From Stenopsyche tienmushanensis (Eukaryota > Arthropoda > Insecta > Trichoptera > Stenopsychidae), in the NCBI GenBank assembly GCA_008973525.1, contig WACJ01000514.1:310001-374000 (forward strand): DNA of 64,000 nucleotides, in the 5' to 3' direction. Both the position numbers and the translations under genes were made by a program. Shown here piece by piece: positions 1-9,570 of the stretch (position 1 is the stretch's first letter; the number at the start of each line of letters is the position of its first letter). Below the pieces are notes generated by a model, which searched no databases, was not told the DNA's origin, and saw only the letters and a program-made list of their open reading frames with translations.

Positions 1-820
1 CTTTCCGATACACGAAGAAAAAAAAAGATTTTCTTTGAACCAACAAGGTAGAAACGTCCCTCAAAATATCTAGGATTGGAATGAGACCTGCAAAAATAAT
101 ATTATTCAAGAGGGCGTCCCTAAAAAAAAAAAATTCAAGAGGGGTCCGCGACAATATAAGCTTAAGAACCGCTTTATGCTTTTTAAGCGCGATTTTTTAA
201 GATTTTACCATATATAAATTTAAAATTTGGTAAATGTCAACGACCAGTTCTTCGAATAAAAACACTATATGAAGCTTTATAAACCACTCGCGATCCTCAT
301 GGGGTCGATCAGTTAAACTTCCACGAGTCTCGCGTTGTTAAAATATACAAAAGGACATTGCTACGGCATCTACAACGTCAGAGAAATTGTTGCAGCAAGT
401 TTTTATACACAGTTTTATTTCATCGCTCTATAAATTTACTTTGTTCGCGGATACCCTTGTGTATTCCATTTCTATGCTGCTTAAAAATATACGAGAAGGA
501 TTATTCTGGAGGAATGAAAATTGTACAACTCTATTATGCATAATAAACCAATGAGAACTTTTATATATAACATTAGATAAGCATATCGTCAAAATTTAGA
601 CGATGTTACAGTCAAAATTACTATAAAAATACGCAGTAATTGAATATTTTTATATTTATTGGTTCATTACTTTCTTATAGAATGAATTCCATGTTATGTA
701 GTATATTTTTAGTATTGCTTATCCTTCCGGGAGCATGATCCTAAATCAAGATCGCTACATTTAAGAATAATACATTATCGGTATTTCTGGGCTACATGGG
801 TTTCAAAAGGATAAAAGACG
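1..820. other. AT-rich intergenic stretch, nothing recognised
   Basis: No open frame here resembles a known protein and no repeat shared with the rest of the window was seen. The stretch ends where homology with the inverted copy near 28.06 kb begins. Confidence 0.5.
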
Positions 821-1153
821 TTATGAAAGAGCTCTTTTATACTATTTAGAATAAATTTATCCAAAACAGATGATATCCAAGCAAATTTCTTATAGTGTCA
901 CATCTAATATATAAACGTTCCTCCAAGGAAATGCAAATAGGATTAGTGTACGATAAGTAAACTATGAACAAATTGCTATGTTTTAAAATTATATTATAAT
1001 TAGTATTCAAATTCAAATATAAATATATTTTTAAAATTATAAAAATATATCGTATTCTTTTGTTGGGTTTGTTTTAATTTCAATCGTCACCAAGAACACG
1101 TTGGAGTGAACGTCTTTTTAACGCTCTTCTTCAAACATATAATACTACGCAAG

Positions 1154-1339
1154 ATGACCGGATCCGATACGAAGCCTCAGGAAGAATCAACCATTAATGA
1201 AGATTCTTCGCGAAGGAGGGCCACCCCTAGAAAACGTGGCTCTAAAAAACCATCTTCAACAAGGTCCCGATCCAAAAGAAGCCGTTCAAAAAGCACCAAA
1301 AGAAGCAGATCGAAGAGCAGCATTCGGCGACGAAAATAA
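1154..1339 (+). CDS. Small Ser/Arg/Lys-rich basic protein, protamine-like
   Basis: The frame encodes 61 residues. An acidic, Ser/Thr-rich start (residues 1-20) is followed by RRRATPRKRGSKKPSSTRS and then Arg-Ser and Lys-Ser repeats (RSRSKRSRSKSTKRSRSKS) up to a basic C-terminus. There is no membrane segment or folded domain. This composition is typical of sperm nuclear basic proteins (protamine-like) and also of short SR-type tails; the very small size favours the former, but that is an inference. The frame is open upstream to about 1106 without an ATG, so ATG 1154 is the chosen start. An AATAAA at 1410-1415, about 70 bases past the stop, fits a short 3' UTR. The inverted copy at 27534-27720 keeps the repeats but has one extra base just after the ATG, so this copy looks like the functional one. 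Confidence 0.6.
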   Translation: MTGSDTKPQEESTINEDSSRRRATPRKRGSKKPSSTRSRSKRSRSKSTKRSRSKSSIRRRK

Positions 1340-1409
1340 TTATTGTTGATATTTGTGCTCAAAATTAAATGTACATTATGCTTTTGGAAATCATCATGTT
1401 TGAAAATTG

Positions 1410-1415
1410 AATAAA
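1410..1415 (+). promoter_or_regulatory. Polyadenylation signal AATAAA
   Basis: A canonical hexamer lies 70 bases after the stop of the basic-protein ORF. The inverted copy keeps a similar A/T-rich element in the same place. Confidence 0.5.
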
Positions 1416-1736
1416 AAGTTGAATGTGTATCTCTATGTTTTATTTACAACCCCATTTGCTCACACGCTTTGGTAAACTCGCCTCATATGAATATTATATG
1501 CCACATCCATCCTTGTTTTAATTTTATTTTATTAAAATGGTTATAAAATCATAATTCCGTATCATATTTGAAAAAATATTGATTTTAAATTCGAATTTGA
1601 ATAAAATATTTTTTCATTGTTTTTTCCGTTTGCGTTTTCGATTTTATCGATAAAATTTACGCTAATGATTTTTTGCTTTTGGATCTGGGACGCTATAAAA
1701 TATGGCAATCTATTTATTTAATGTCGGAGATTAGAT

Positions 1737-2018
1737 TTAATGGCGGTGGCATAAAATTAATGAACACTCAAACATCCGCGATTTACTCGTAATAGTAGGT
1801 TGTTTTCCATGAATACAGGATTGACTTTCGAGAAATACCGCCCCTGAAGCCTTAAAATTTGTTCTGTGTCTTTGTAATTTCTGACGCAGTTCATACATTT
1901 TTTTCAAATTTTGTATTGCAGCCTTTCTATCATCTTTACCAGGCAAATGATCAATCAAATACAAGGAGTTAATAGCGAAATTACTATTATTTTTGGGCGA
2001 TATTTTAGTTATAGTTGC
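1737..2018 (-). CDS. ORF kept in both duplicate copies, possible exon, function unknown
   Basis: The frame is open from about 2018 down to the stop at 1737. It contains YLIDHLPGKDDRKAAIQNL followed by a charged helical stretch, KKMYELRQKLQRHRTNFK. There is no ATG before the internal Met of KKMYELRQ, so if it is real it is probably a downstream exon or a short protein starting at that Met. The counterpart at 26932-27159 is also open, with seven residue differences and no frameshift. It converges on the Ser/Arg-rich gene. No convincing splice acceptor was found and I do not recognise the family. Persistence of the frame in two copies is the main evidence, and the copies may simply be young. Confidence 0.25.
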   Translation of the reverse strand, partial: ATITKISPKNNSNFAINSLYLIDHLPGKDDRKAAIQNLKKMYELRQKLQRHRTNFKASGAVFLESQSCIHGKQPTITSKSRMFECSLILCHRH

Positions 2019-2314
2019 TCATATTCGACTTTATTAATATTCTCATTGCTTACATTTTGCAGAAAATCAGGCTAAATTTGAATCGAGACGATCATTCGGG
2101 AATATTAATATTTTCTTCCAAATTTGTAAATACTCAGAGTAAGAGCTCAGAAATTAATCTAGTATGCCGACTATTTAATTTAACTTCATTAAAATACATC
2201 AAAAACCATTGATACTATAGATTTTGAGAGTTGATTTGATCGCTTATACGTTGATAAAGTCTAATTCATTTTAATTGTTGAGGATTGTTTTGTTATATTT
2301 GGCTAATATGTGAT

Positions 2315-2503
2315 TCAAGAACGATTTTGCTCTTTTGGTAAAATGTAACACAAAATATGCCCAAACATTAGACGTAAAGCTTTTAATAAAGGCGTTACAT
2401 TGAGCCATTTGATTTGATACAAATAATAAATAATTGCCTCCGAATAATTCAATTTATTAAAATAATGTACTTGTTTCATTCGTTTATCGATTGGTGCAAC
2501 CAT
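2315..2503 (-). CDS. 62-codon ORF kept in both duplicate copies, function unknown
   Basis: The frame starts with ATG (MVAPIDKRMKQVHYFNKLNY) and runs through a hydrophobic and aromatic middle (EAIIYYLYQIKWLNVTP) to KEQNRS and a stop. The inverted copy at 26387-26587 keeps the frame with four differences over these 62 residues. Its stop lies four codons further on because TGA has become TGG. No donor site was found at its end, so joining it to the ORF at 1737-2018 is not supported. No family is recognised. Confidence 0.25.
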   Translation of the reverse strand: MVAPIDKRMKQVHYFNKLNYSEAIIYYLYQIKWLNVTPLLKALRLMFGHILCYILPKEQNRS

Positions 2504-2632
2504 GGGAACGTTTGTAACAAATTATAATGCAGCGAAATAATGCCCACAGATTTTTATCGACGTGTGGCCTTCAAGGGACAGAACTTATCCGACAGCCCGA
2601 AATTTGTTAAGTAAATGCAAAGCATCAAATAG

Positions 2633-3324
2633 CATGGGTTCCCAACATATCGGTCAAGACCCCGAATGGTTTTTTTGGGGTCGCCAAATTATACAGGCAA
2701 TTAAAAAATATATGCACTATAATGCAATTTTTATTTTAATAAAAAATGTAAATATTCAGAAGAATATCTGAAATTTGACCTTACTAACTTGACTAGCAAT
2801 GAAATAGAGAAGCCATAATGCGCATCGTGGAAAGTTGTTCTCAGTCATGAGTCTATGAAACCTTTAAAACTCAAACATCTCTTAGAGGCGAAGCATTCAG
2901 AACACATTGAAAAGGATTTGGAGTTCTTTCATCAACATGAAACTAGTTGCAAACATCAGAGACTTGATCAAACAGGAAGTTTTCAGCAAGCATTAGTGCA
3001 AGTTTTACATAAAGTCGCATTGGAAATTGCCAAACAATTTTTTTACACAATTGAAGAAAAGCTCATCAAACCCTGCATATTGAAGATGATGAAATTAATT
3101 CTTGGGGATTCCAGTGAAGTAAAGTTACAACGAATATCTGTCTAATGATACTATTCAGAGGCGTATATCAGAACTATTCGTAGACGTTAAAAAACAGATT
3201 TTAAATTAAATCAAGGTTTCATCATTGTTTTCTTTTCACGTTGATGAATCAACATCATCGGGGTCGCATATCACATGGCTTTTATAAAAAAGAGTCGCCA
3301 CCCGAAAAAGGTTGGGAACCTATG
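2633..3324 (+). mobile_element. Deleted hAT element, Buster/ZBED5 type, with terminal inverted repeats
   Basis: The left end CATGGGTTCCCAAC (2633) and the right end GTTGGGAACCTATG (to 3324) are inverted copies differing at one position, close to the hAT/Buster end CAGnGGTTCCCAAC. Between them lies the N-terminal part of a ZBED5-like transposase and nothing of its C-terminal half, so this is an internally deleted copy. The 8 bases on either side do not match, so the target duplication has decayed or one end has shifted. The left 150 bases belong to the inverted duplication and recur at 26257-26110. Confidence 0.75.
2817..3265 (+). pseudogene. hAT (Buster/ZBED5-like) transposase fragment, N-terminal part
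   Basis: The reading MKPLKLKHLLEAKHSEHIEK, then EFFHQHETSCKHQRLDQTG, is the stretch that follows the BED zinc finger in ZBED5/Buster proteins (Met-Lys-Pro-x-Lys-Leu-x-x-His-Leu, then Lys-His-x-x-His). Further on come EEKLIKPCILKMMKLILGDS and, after frame changes, RRISELFVDVKKQILN and a DEST block, which holds the first catalytic Asp of hAT transposases. The ATG-initiated frame covers 2855-3145. The CxxC half of the BED finger just upstream is damaged, and a TAA and frameshifts interrupt the rest. The C-terminal dimerisation region is absent. Confidence 0.8.
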
Positions 3325-5639
3325 TCTTAAGGGGTTAATTCGCCCCCCATCATTCATCGCTCATACGACGTTATGCCCTATAGTGAAATTGTAAAATTTA
3401 TCAAATTCCATGGATCGCATAGCACATGGCATTCCCACGTACGCTTCGGAATGCGTGTATTTCTAATAACACGCGCACCCCACTTTGGGAAACAATGCTT
3501 TTCGACAATCTACCCAAATATACGTAGTCTAATGCGTAGCAGACTAAATGGATTCTGAGCAAGGTGATCTTCCTTTTATTTTTATAGTCCGACTTTTATT
3601 TATCTTAGCTGGTGAATGAAAATTCAGGGTGTAATACGAGACGGGTTTCTGAAACCTTGAATAAATTCTTGTTGGAATTAAAGGTCTTCCAGGGCTGTGA
3701 CATTGAATATATATATATATATATATATATAAATTCAGTTTAAGATTTAATAATATGAAATAATAGGTTCTATCTCTGTAGAATACTATAACAAATCGGT
3801 ATGATAATGGAGAAAATCCGGACATTGGTTGAATGTTGATGAAGCGTATGAAGTTGGAATACACAAATTTAATTCCTCGTTAGAGAAAAACCATCCGAGC
3901 TGATGGAATTTAAATATTGCTGATATTATTTATTCCAGGCTCAAGGAATATATTCCTAACGCAGTGCCAAAAATACATATATATCCTGTAAATCCACGTT
4001 TTCTGAATCGATGGTTCGTGGTTCAATTGCGGGACGCAGATGTTTACCATACGAACGTGATTTGAATATATTTTTAAATCATAAATATTTACCTATTCCT
4101 GTTTTTAGGTATAAGAGTTTTCATACCGTAATTATCAGTTCTTTCCGTGCTTATATTCGTACTTCGAGTGTTATCGTATTTCTTGAATCCACATCTTTAT
4201 CGAGATATGTTAAAGAATTATTTTTTTCTCCTTTTTCGACTTTCTATCTGTCTAGATAGTGATTGCATAACGTCTTTCAAGTAGATATAGAATCACACAA
4301 CTTGAAGGTTGGAAACACTTTTATCATTAAGTATCTTCTTATGTCAAGTAACTATCATAAAACCTTCATATTACGAGATATTTATAACTTTAACCAGAGC
4401 GTGTTATCATGATATTTCTTATATATATATCAAATACAATGATTTTATCCTTATTATCCTTTTATAGCTTTCGAACGTCTTTCATTCATTCTTGCCAAAA
4501 AACCATCATTTTATATCATTGCTATTCTGTTATTTATAAGTCTGAGGGAACGCTAAAAAATAACATTTTATCCAACCAAAAGCTATTGCAGATTATTAAA
4601 TAAAATTGAAATGATCAATTATAAGACAAAATCTTAATTCAAAATAGGATCAACCCGCCTACATACAAATACGTCATACTATGCTGAAAATGGTGTGAAC
4701 AGTGGGTGTTAATAATTTTGCATATTTAGTCGGAAAATCTGTTTATTTATCGAATAAATTGATCATAATGTCTCTAAAATAGTCTCAGGGTTCATTCTGG
4801 ATATTCATCACGCATGTTTTATGACGTCGAACTGAAAGATGACCTCATTCCAATTGCCTATCGATGGTCGTTTTAGTATTTATAGATTCAATTGATCAAA
4901 TTGCCTAATAAATATCATACAATGCAGCCTGCACGAATGTATGTATGTGGTTGATTTCAATGCCTGTCAAACTCAATATATATTTTACTATAAATAATTA
5001 TAGAGACGGACTGCTTTGAGCCTTTTGTCATAAAAGTTATGGTAAAAAATGATAATTATAGATCAACCATGCAAAATTCGCTGATTTCCATATTTTTTCT
5101 TCTCGTCTTTGACCGGTATTGAATATCGGATTTGTAGATCTCGTTTAATTTCGTATCAGCGAAAATGTGCTCAAAAAGTACAGAATTATTTCAATTTTGA
5201 TCGTATATATTGGAGGTAAAAGCACCCAATAACTAGGAACGAACGATCATGTAATTCCCACGTGGAAATATTACGTCCTAGATGGGTAATAATGAAGGAC
5301 AACCCATTAAAACGGAGATCCTTGGGTAACTTGACCATTAGCATAAAGGTCGGACCATAAATAGAATTGCCAATGAAAATTTAAAAGGGTCATTTAACAC
5401 GAAGAAACTCACCGGCACGTTTCGAAGAGATTTCCAATGTTTGGTAGCTTTTCATAGGATTCAAATGCTTAAAAAAATTCCAACTCCTGCTTCAACCAGG
5501 AATTGAAGATCATTTTTTTAAAATTCAATAGATGGAATTGGTGTCATCCGTGGCATCAGTCGCTCGTCAAACATTCAGAGAATTGTTAAGATAAATAAAG
5601 CTTAGGTATTGATGGTCAAAAGCTCATAACTAATTGGGA
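3325..5639. other. AT-rich stretch without recognised genes
   Basis: Several short ORFs occur on both strands, none resembling a protein family. The only distinct feature is an (AT)n run at 3707-3731. I see no repeat shared with the rest of the window. Confidence 0.4.
3707..3731. repeat. (AT)n microsatellite
   Basis: An uninterrupted AT dinucleotide run of 25 bases. Confidence 0.95.
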
Positions 5640-6200
5640 TTTGCCTTGAATTGTCGCTAATCGCACAAGAACGGCGCGGAATTTGCACATATATTTTACC
5701 CCATTTGTAAGATTTACCATCCCCAAGTAGTAGCGCTGTTAATCCGAGCAGATTTAATTCGCCAGATTAACAGTGACATCTTCCATCGCTCTTTTGGTGT
5801 AATGCGTTATTTTAACAGCGCCATCTCTTGTGGCCCTACGGAGACATTGCACCTGCACACTGACGGATCGCTTCTTGCGCGTGCACCGTTGCCGGTTGGA
5901 TAGTGACGCGCAGGAGGCGGGAGTCGAGAGAGTCGTCGGTTAGCCTTGGCTGCGGGAAGTCGTCCCTCCTGCAGCCAGATCTTTCTCTCTTTCTCTCGTG
6001 TGGAATAAATAATAATTTAGAGAAGAGTTTTTCTATTTGACGCCCGTCTATTCTCATCCATTATTCCAGCAACATCACGGCCCGATAGAAGAACGGACTC
6101 GTGCGCTAACGCGACCATCCTGATGAGCACGTGGGGGTGCGGAGCCACCCGGGGACTCTGCCCCCGAGAGCGCCCCCACTTCAACGTTACAGTATCATCA
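5640..6200. mobile_element. GC-rich, LTR-like island, possible solo LTR
   Basis: The block is far richer in G+C and CpG than its surroundings. It contains two similar phrases (ATTAACAGTGACATCT near 5764 and TTTAACAGCGCCATCT near 5811), a pyrimidine run followed by AATAAATAATAA near 6005, and a strong GC hairpin at 6131-6179. A promoter-like block followed by a polyadenylation-like signal resembles an LTR. No target duplication, primer-binding site or coding region was found, so the element type and orientation are open. Confidence 0.35.
6131..6179. repeat. GC-rich inverted repeat (hairpin)
   Basis: GTGGGGGTGC at 6131-6140 pairs with GCGCCCCCAC at 6170-6179 (one G:T). A second inner stem, CGGGG/CCCCG, lies within the loop. 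It forms a compact two-stem hairpin at the edge of the GC-rich island. Confidence 0.7.
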
Positions 6201-6639
6201 GAATAATTCATTTAAAATTGCTTGAAATTGATCAAACAATCACAGTAGTAGTATATTGTCAAAAATTAGTTCGAATTAAATAAGAGCTTATTATAACGAT
6301 AAATAAGAGAAAATTAAACGGATCAACAAGACAACTCTAGATCTCATTTCGCAAAATTAACATATGGAAAAATAATGGAGATTGATTAAGAGCTAATCCA
6401 TCTTATTCGCTCAGCTATCGATTGCCTTCTGATTACCATTTGTTTAACCTTTCTGTCAATGAATGTTTCTATTATCTCCCGTAAAGTGGTCTGGCTGGAC
6501 CCTCATACATTTTGTATGGAAATGGTATTTCAAATTAATAACGATACAAAACTTACGATTAGCCAGGCAACCTGCTGCTGAAAATGCTCGCTCAGCCTCC
6601 ACACTCGTTGAAGGTATCGTCATCAGATATTTAAAAGCT

Positions 6640-6980
6640 AGTATCCCCCATTTTCATATAATCATCATCAATGTGACTGATAAAATTCCTTTCTGCTGAA
6701 ACACGAACTAAAACTCGCAAAATTCCCGATTTCCCGACAAATTATTTATTTCCGTCGCTGCAGATGAATACTTATATACTATAATACTTTGATGTGATTC
6801 GTGATTATATTACGGAGGAATACAAAAATTCTGAGCCCCATATCTATTATATTTCATATCGATATTCCTATTATTAGAGTCGAGGTGTAGTAAATACATC
6901 ACCGGTCGATTTATTAGTCTTCATCGTGCTGGTGAGGTGTACAATTTCCTAAAACTGTCCGAGATGTCCCCCGCCTGCTA
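6640..6980 (+). repeat. Rep-B dispersed repeat, copy 1
   Basis: It shares long blocks with 19985-20475, for example TGTGACTGATAAAATTCC, then AGATGAATACTT, then GAGTCGAGGTGTAGTAAATA and CATCACCGGT, ending in GGTGAGGTGTACAATTT and AAACTGTCCG. It lacks the middle part between the CACCGGT block and the TTTAGTAGCCTTC block present in copy 2. No coding capacity was seen and the class is unknown. Confidence 0.8.
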
Positions 6981-6989
6981 AAGTTTTTT

Positions 6990-8780
6990 CACAGCATAGA
7001 AAATTGTGAAATAATAGTCAGTAATAACTGTCCTCCCAATTCCTTTGTGCTTGCCAGTTAATTCCAAAAGCACCTTTTCACCTAAGTTGACTGGGAGAAA
7101 TATCATTTTATCTCGAAACACAAGGATCCCTAGTTCTTTCTTTTAATTCTAAATTCTGTAAAGCCCTTCAATGAACTAAATCAGGGAGATTTGATAAGAC
7201 CTATACAATATTTATTACGAAGTAAAACTAATAACATTTGTTCACATTTATAAAAGCCTAGAATTTTATTTGAAGATATTGCTGTATGAAATTTATAAGC
7301 ATGTTTATGGGGCTTAAGATTTTTTTTCCTTGATTATCAAATGTTTTGCAATATTACCACATCTTCAACTATTCCCCATCACGTTGGATTACATAAGATC
7401 GACTCTATTATAAATGAGCCGACCACTAACGTCGAATGGCTAAAGGATGTGCAAATTTACAAAGCAGCTTACCAGTCGATTGTTGGGAAACAATGGGAGC
7501 AGTTTAATCACGATGTAAAACACAATTATCGCCCATAAACAGACGATATGTAATAATAGGACGGTAAAACGGAATAACGGTTAGTCATTCTAATTTATTA
7601 GGGTAAGTGAAAAGTAATGATATATTTTCCAATTTCCGCCCGTTTAAGGCGGCGCAGGCGACGGGGACGGTGTCGCATAATGAGGTCGTTTTCTCCCCAT
7701 TATCCAGGAGGTAAAAATCCACATTTGAATAAAAGTATTCCTGGAGGATTGCTGTTGTTAATGAATGTCAACATTCATTAGGCGACATTTGTAGGCAAGT
7801 ATGCCTAACAAGCACACAAATATACACGCGAGAGATAGCTCCTCGGCAGAACGCCTGAGGATGTTTAAACATGGGCCAATTTGTCGCAATAATTAATTAT
7901 AATATTCACAGAGCGCCTCAGGCGTTTAGGTTTCGGTTTAATTAATTGAATAAACCTGAAGATTTTACAGAATGTGCGCAGTGATTTTAAGAGATTTATT
8001 TCAAATAAGGATATAGAATATATACTTATTTTGCGATTAATTGATATGCTTGATATTTATTAATAACTCTATTGTGGATATTCTGCTGAAACATCTTAGG
8101 AATTATGTATTTATCAACGATTTTCTTTGGGAGCCTCAAAAAATAATAAAATACACATAATTAAATAATTAACATGTTTGATATGTATACCCATGGATTT
8201 AAAAAAAGAATTTTTATTGAATGAATCTACCACAATTAATGACTCAAAAAGCAGTTGCTGCGAATTAGCTACATGTTTCACATTAAAAACAATTAATGAA
8301 GGCATAGAATTGGCTATTAAGTTACATTTTTTTAAATAGAAAATGACCCTATAATAGAAAGAAGTTTAAAATTCAAGAGAGAATTACAACAGATTATGGA
8401 ACCTTATAATGAAATACGTAAAGATTTATACGCTAAAAGCAGACAATCGCTTATTACCGAATTTTTAAAGCCTAAAACCAGAAATACTCAAGTTCTCTGA
8501 TGGTGGAAACCTACAACAGATCTTGAAACATAATAAAACATATAGAATTATAAGTGATAGCGATGACGAATGAACGGTATATTATATGTTATTAATATTT
8601 TTTGATCTCTTTTTGGAACGCAAACCCTAATTTTATATGAACTTCAAACCTTGTATAACACGAACATATGACCGTGTTATACGATATATATGTGGTTAGC
8701 AATCAAAGATTTTAAAAAATCAAATTTATGTTTTAGGATTTGTTTGAATAAGAATGAAACATATCGTTAAATTTGTCTTG
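6990..8780. other. Stretch without recognised genes; two small inverted repeats
   Basis: No ORF resembles a known protein. An 11-base inverted repeat, AACGCCTGAGG / CCTCAGGCGTT, frames about 50 bases between about 7852 and 7928. A perfect 10-base stem lies at 8653-8682. The 7620-7690 part is locally GC-rich. Confidence 0.4.
8653..8682. repeat. Perfect 10-bp inverted repeat
   Basis: GTATAACACG and CGTGTTATAC flank a 10-base loop. It may be the core of a small MITE, but no longer terminal repeats were found. Confidence 0.6.
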
Positions 8781-8784
8781 ATCC

Positions 8785-8965
8785 CAATGGGTGAACGTTC
8801 GAAATGAAATTCGGTGGTAATGCTACCTTCAATATCGAGCGAATGAGGAGGTGAACGAATGATACAGACGTGATGGATGTAACCCCTTCCTGTGAATGGA
8901 TATTGAAGAGGCGCACAGTTCTGCAGTGGACCGTTTGTGGCGGCACTATGATGATCATGCAAATG
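8785..8965 (+). mobile_element. RTE-type non-LTR retrotransposon 3' end
   Basis: The sequence CGAACGATACAG..., GTGAATGGATATTGAAGAGG, CACAGTTCTGCAGTGGACCG and GGCACTATGATGATCATG is the 3' end typical of insect RTE elements, which finish in ATG/ATGATG repeats. A related copy is at 52850-53000 in the opposite orientation, and shorter ones are at about 32225 and 39205. Only the tail is present, a usual result of 5' truncation during target-primed insertion. Confidence 0.65.
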
Positions 8966-9156
8966 CTTATTTAATATTTTACTATCTTGCCTTGATCAAG
9001 TTATTTTGTGTACTAAAATCATATCAATCAAAACAAAGCCATTGCAAACCATTATAAATGCATACATTTAACATATTGTGAGAAATACGTTATTATGGTG
9101 GGCGAGAACACAATCTAAGAATTAAACTCAATATTGAATATTTAAAGAATAATAAT

Positions 9157-9162
9157 TTTATT
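9157..9162 (-). promoter_or_regulatory. Possible polyadenylation signal of the ETAA1-like gene
   Basis: TTTATT on the plus strand reads AATAAA on the gene strand, about 410 bases past the stop. Other A/T-rich variants lie closer, so the true site is uncertain. Confidence 0.3.
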
Positions 9163-9570
9163 CAAAAAAAGCCTTTTTGCATTGTACATAAAATTAATAG
9201 TGAATTCATTAATTAATTACATATATTAATAACACAGCATTATCTTGCGGAATGTGGCTAACCCACAAAAATTGGAACACTAAAAAGAAGTCTTTGTATA
9301 ACCTTCTTTGATTCACCTCTACCTGCAGACATTGATATAGAATTAGTATGAACTGAAGTGAGGAATTCCAAGTTTCATATGATACAAATTAAAACATTAA
9401 TCGTCTTCATCAAATTTACATTTTTAGTACAGGATTTCAAAATAAACAATCGTATCAAAATACACCGAAAACAATAATAATAAAATTTCATAGTCGCGTC
9501 ACTTATACATTGCCTTATTCATCATATTTTTCAATATAACGACATAAATAATAATAAATATATATTTGTT

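Larger units (their letters stand above)
821..2783 (+). repeat. Inverted segmental duplication, left copy
   Basis: This stretch of about 2 kb reappears as its reverse complement at 26110-28062. The match begins at GAAAGAGCTCTTTTATACTA (about 823) and runs through an upstream region, a Ser/Arg-rich gene, two minus-strand ORFs and the first part of a hAT element, ending near AAATTTGACCTTACTA. The copies differ by scattered substitutions and small indels. The two minus-strand ORFs differ at 4 of 62 and 7 of 75 residues. The copies are separated by about 23.3 kb. The boundaries were set by eye and could be off by some tens of bases. Confidence 0.9.

Noticed and set aside
1177..1362. Minus-strand ORF rich in Leu and Arg, repeated on the plus strand at 27511-27696
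   Set aside because: It is the antisense of the Ser/Arg-rich gene. Its repetition follows from the inverted duplication.
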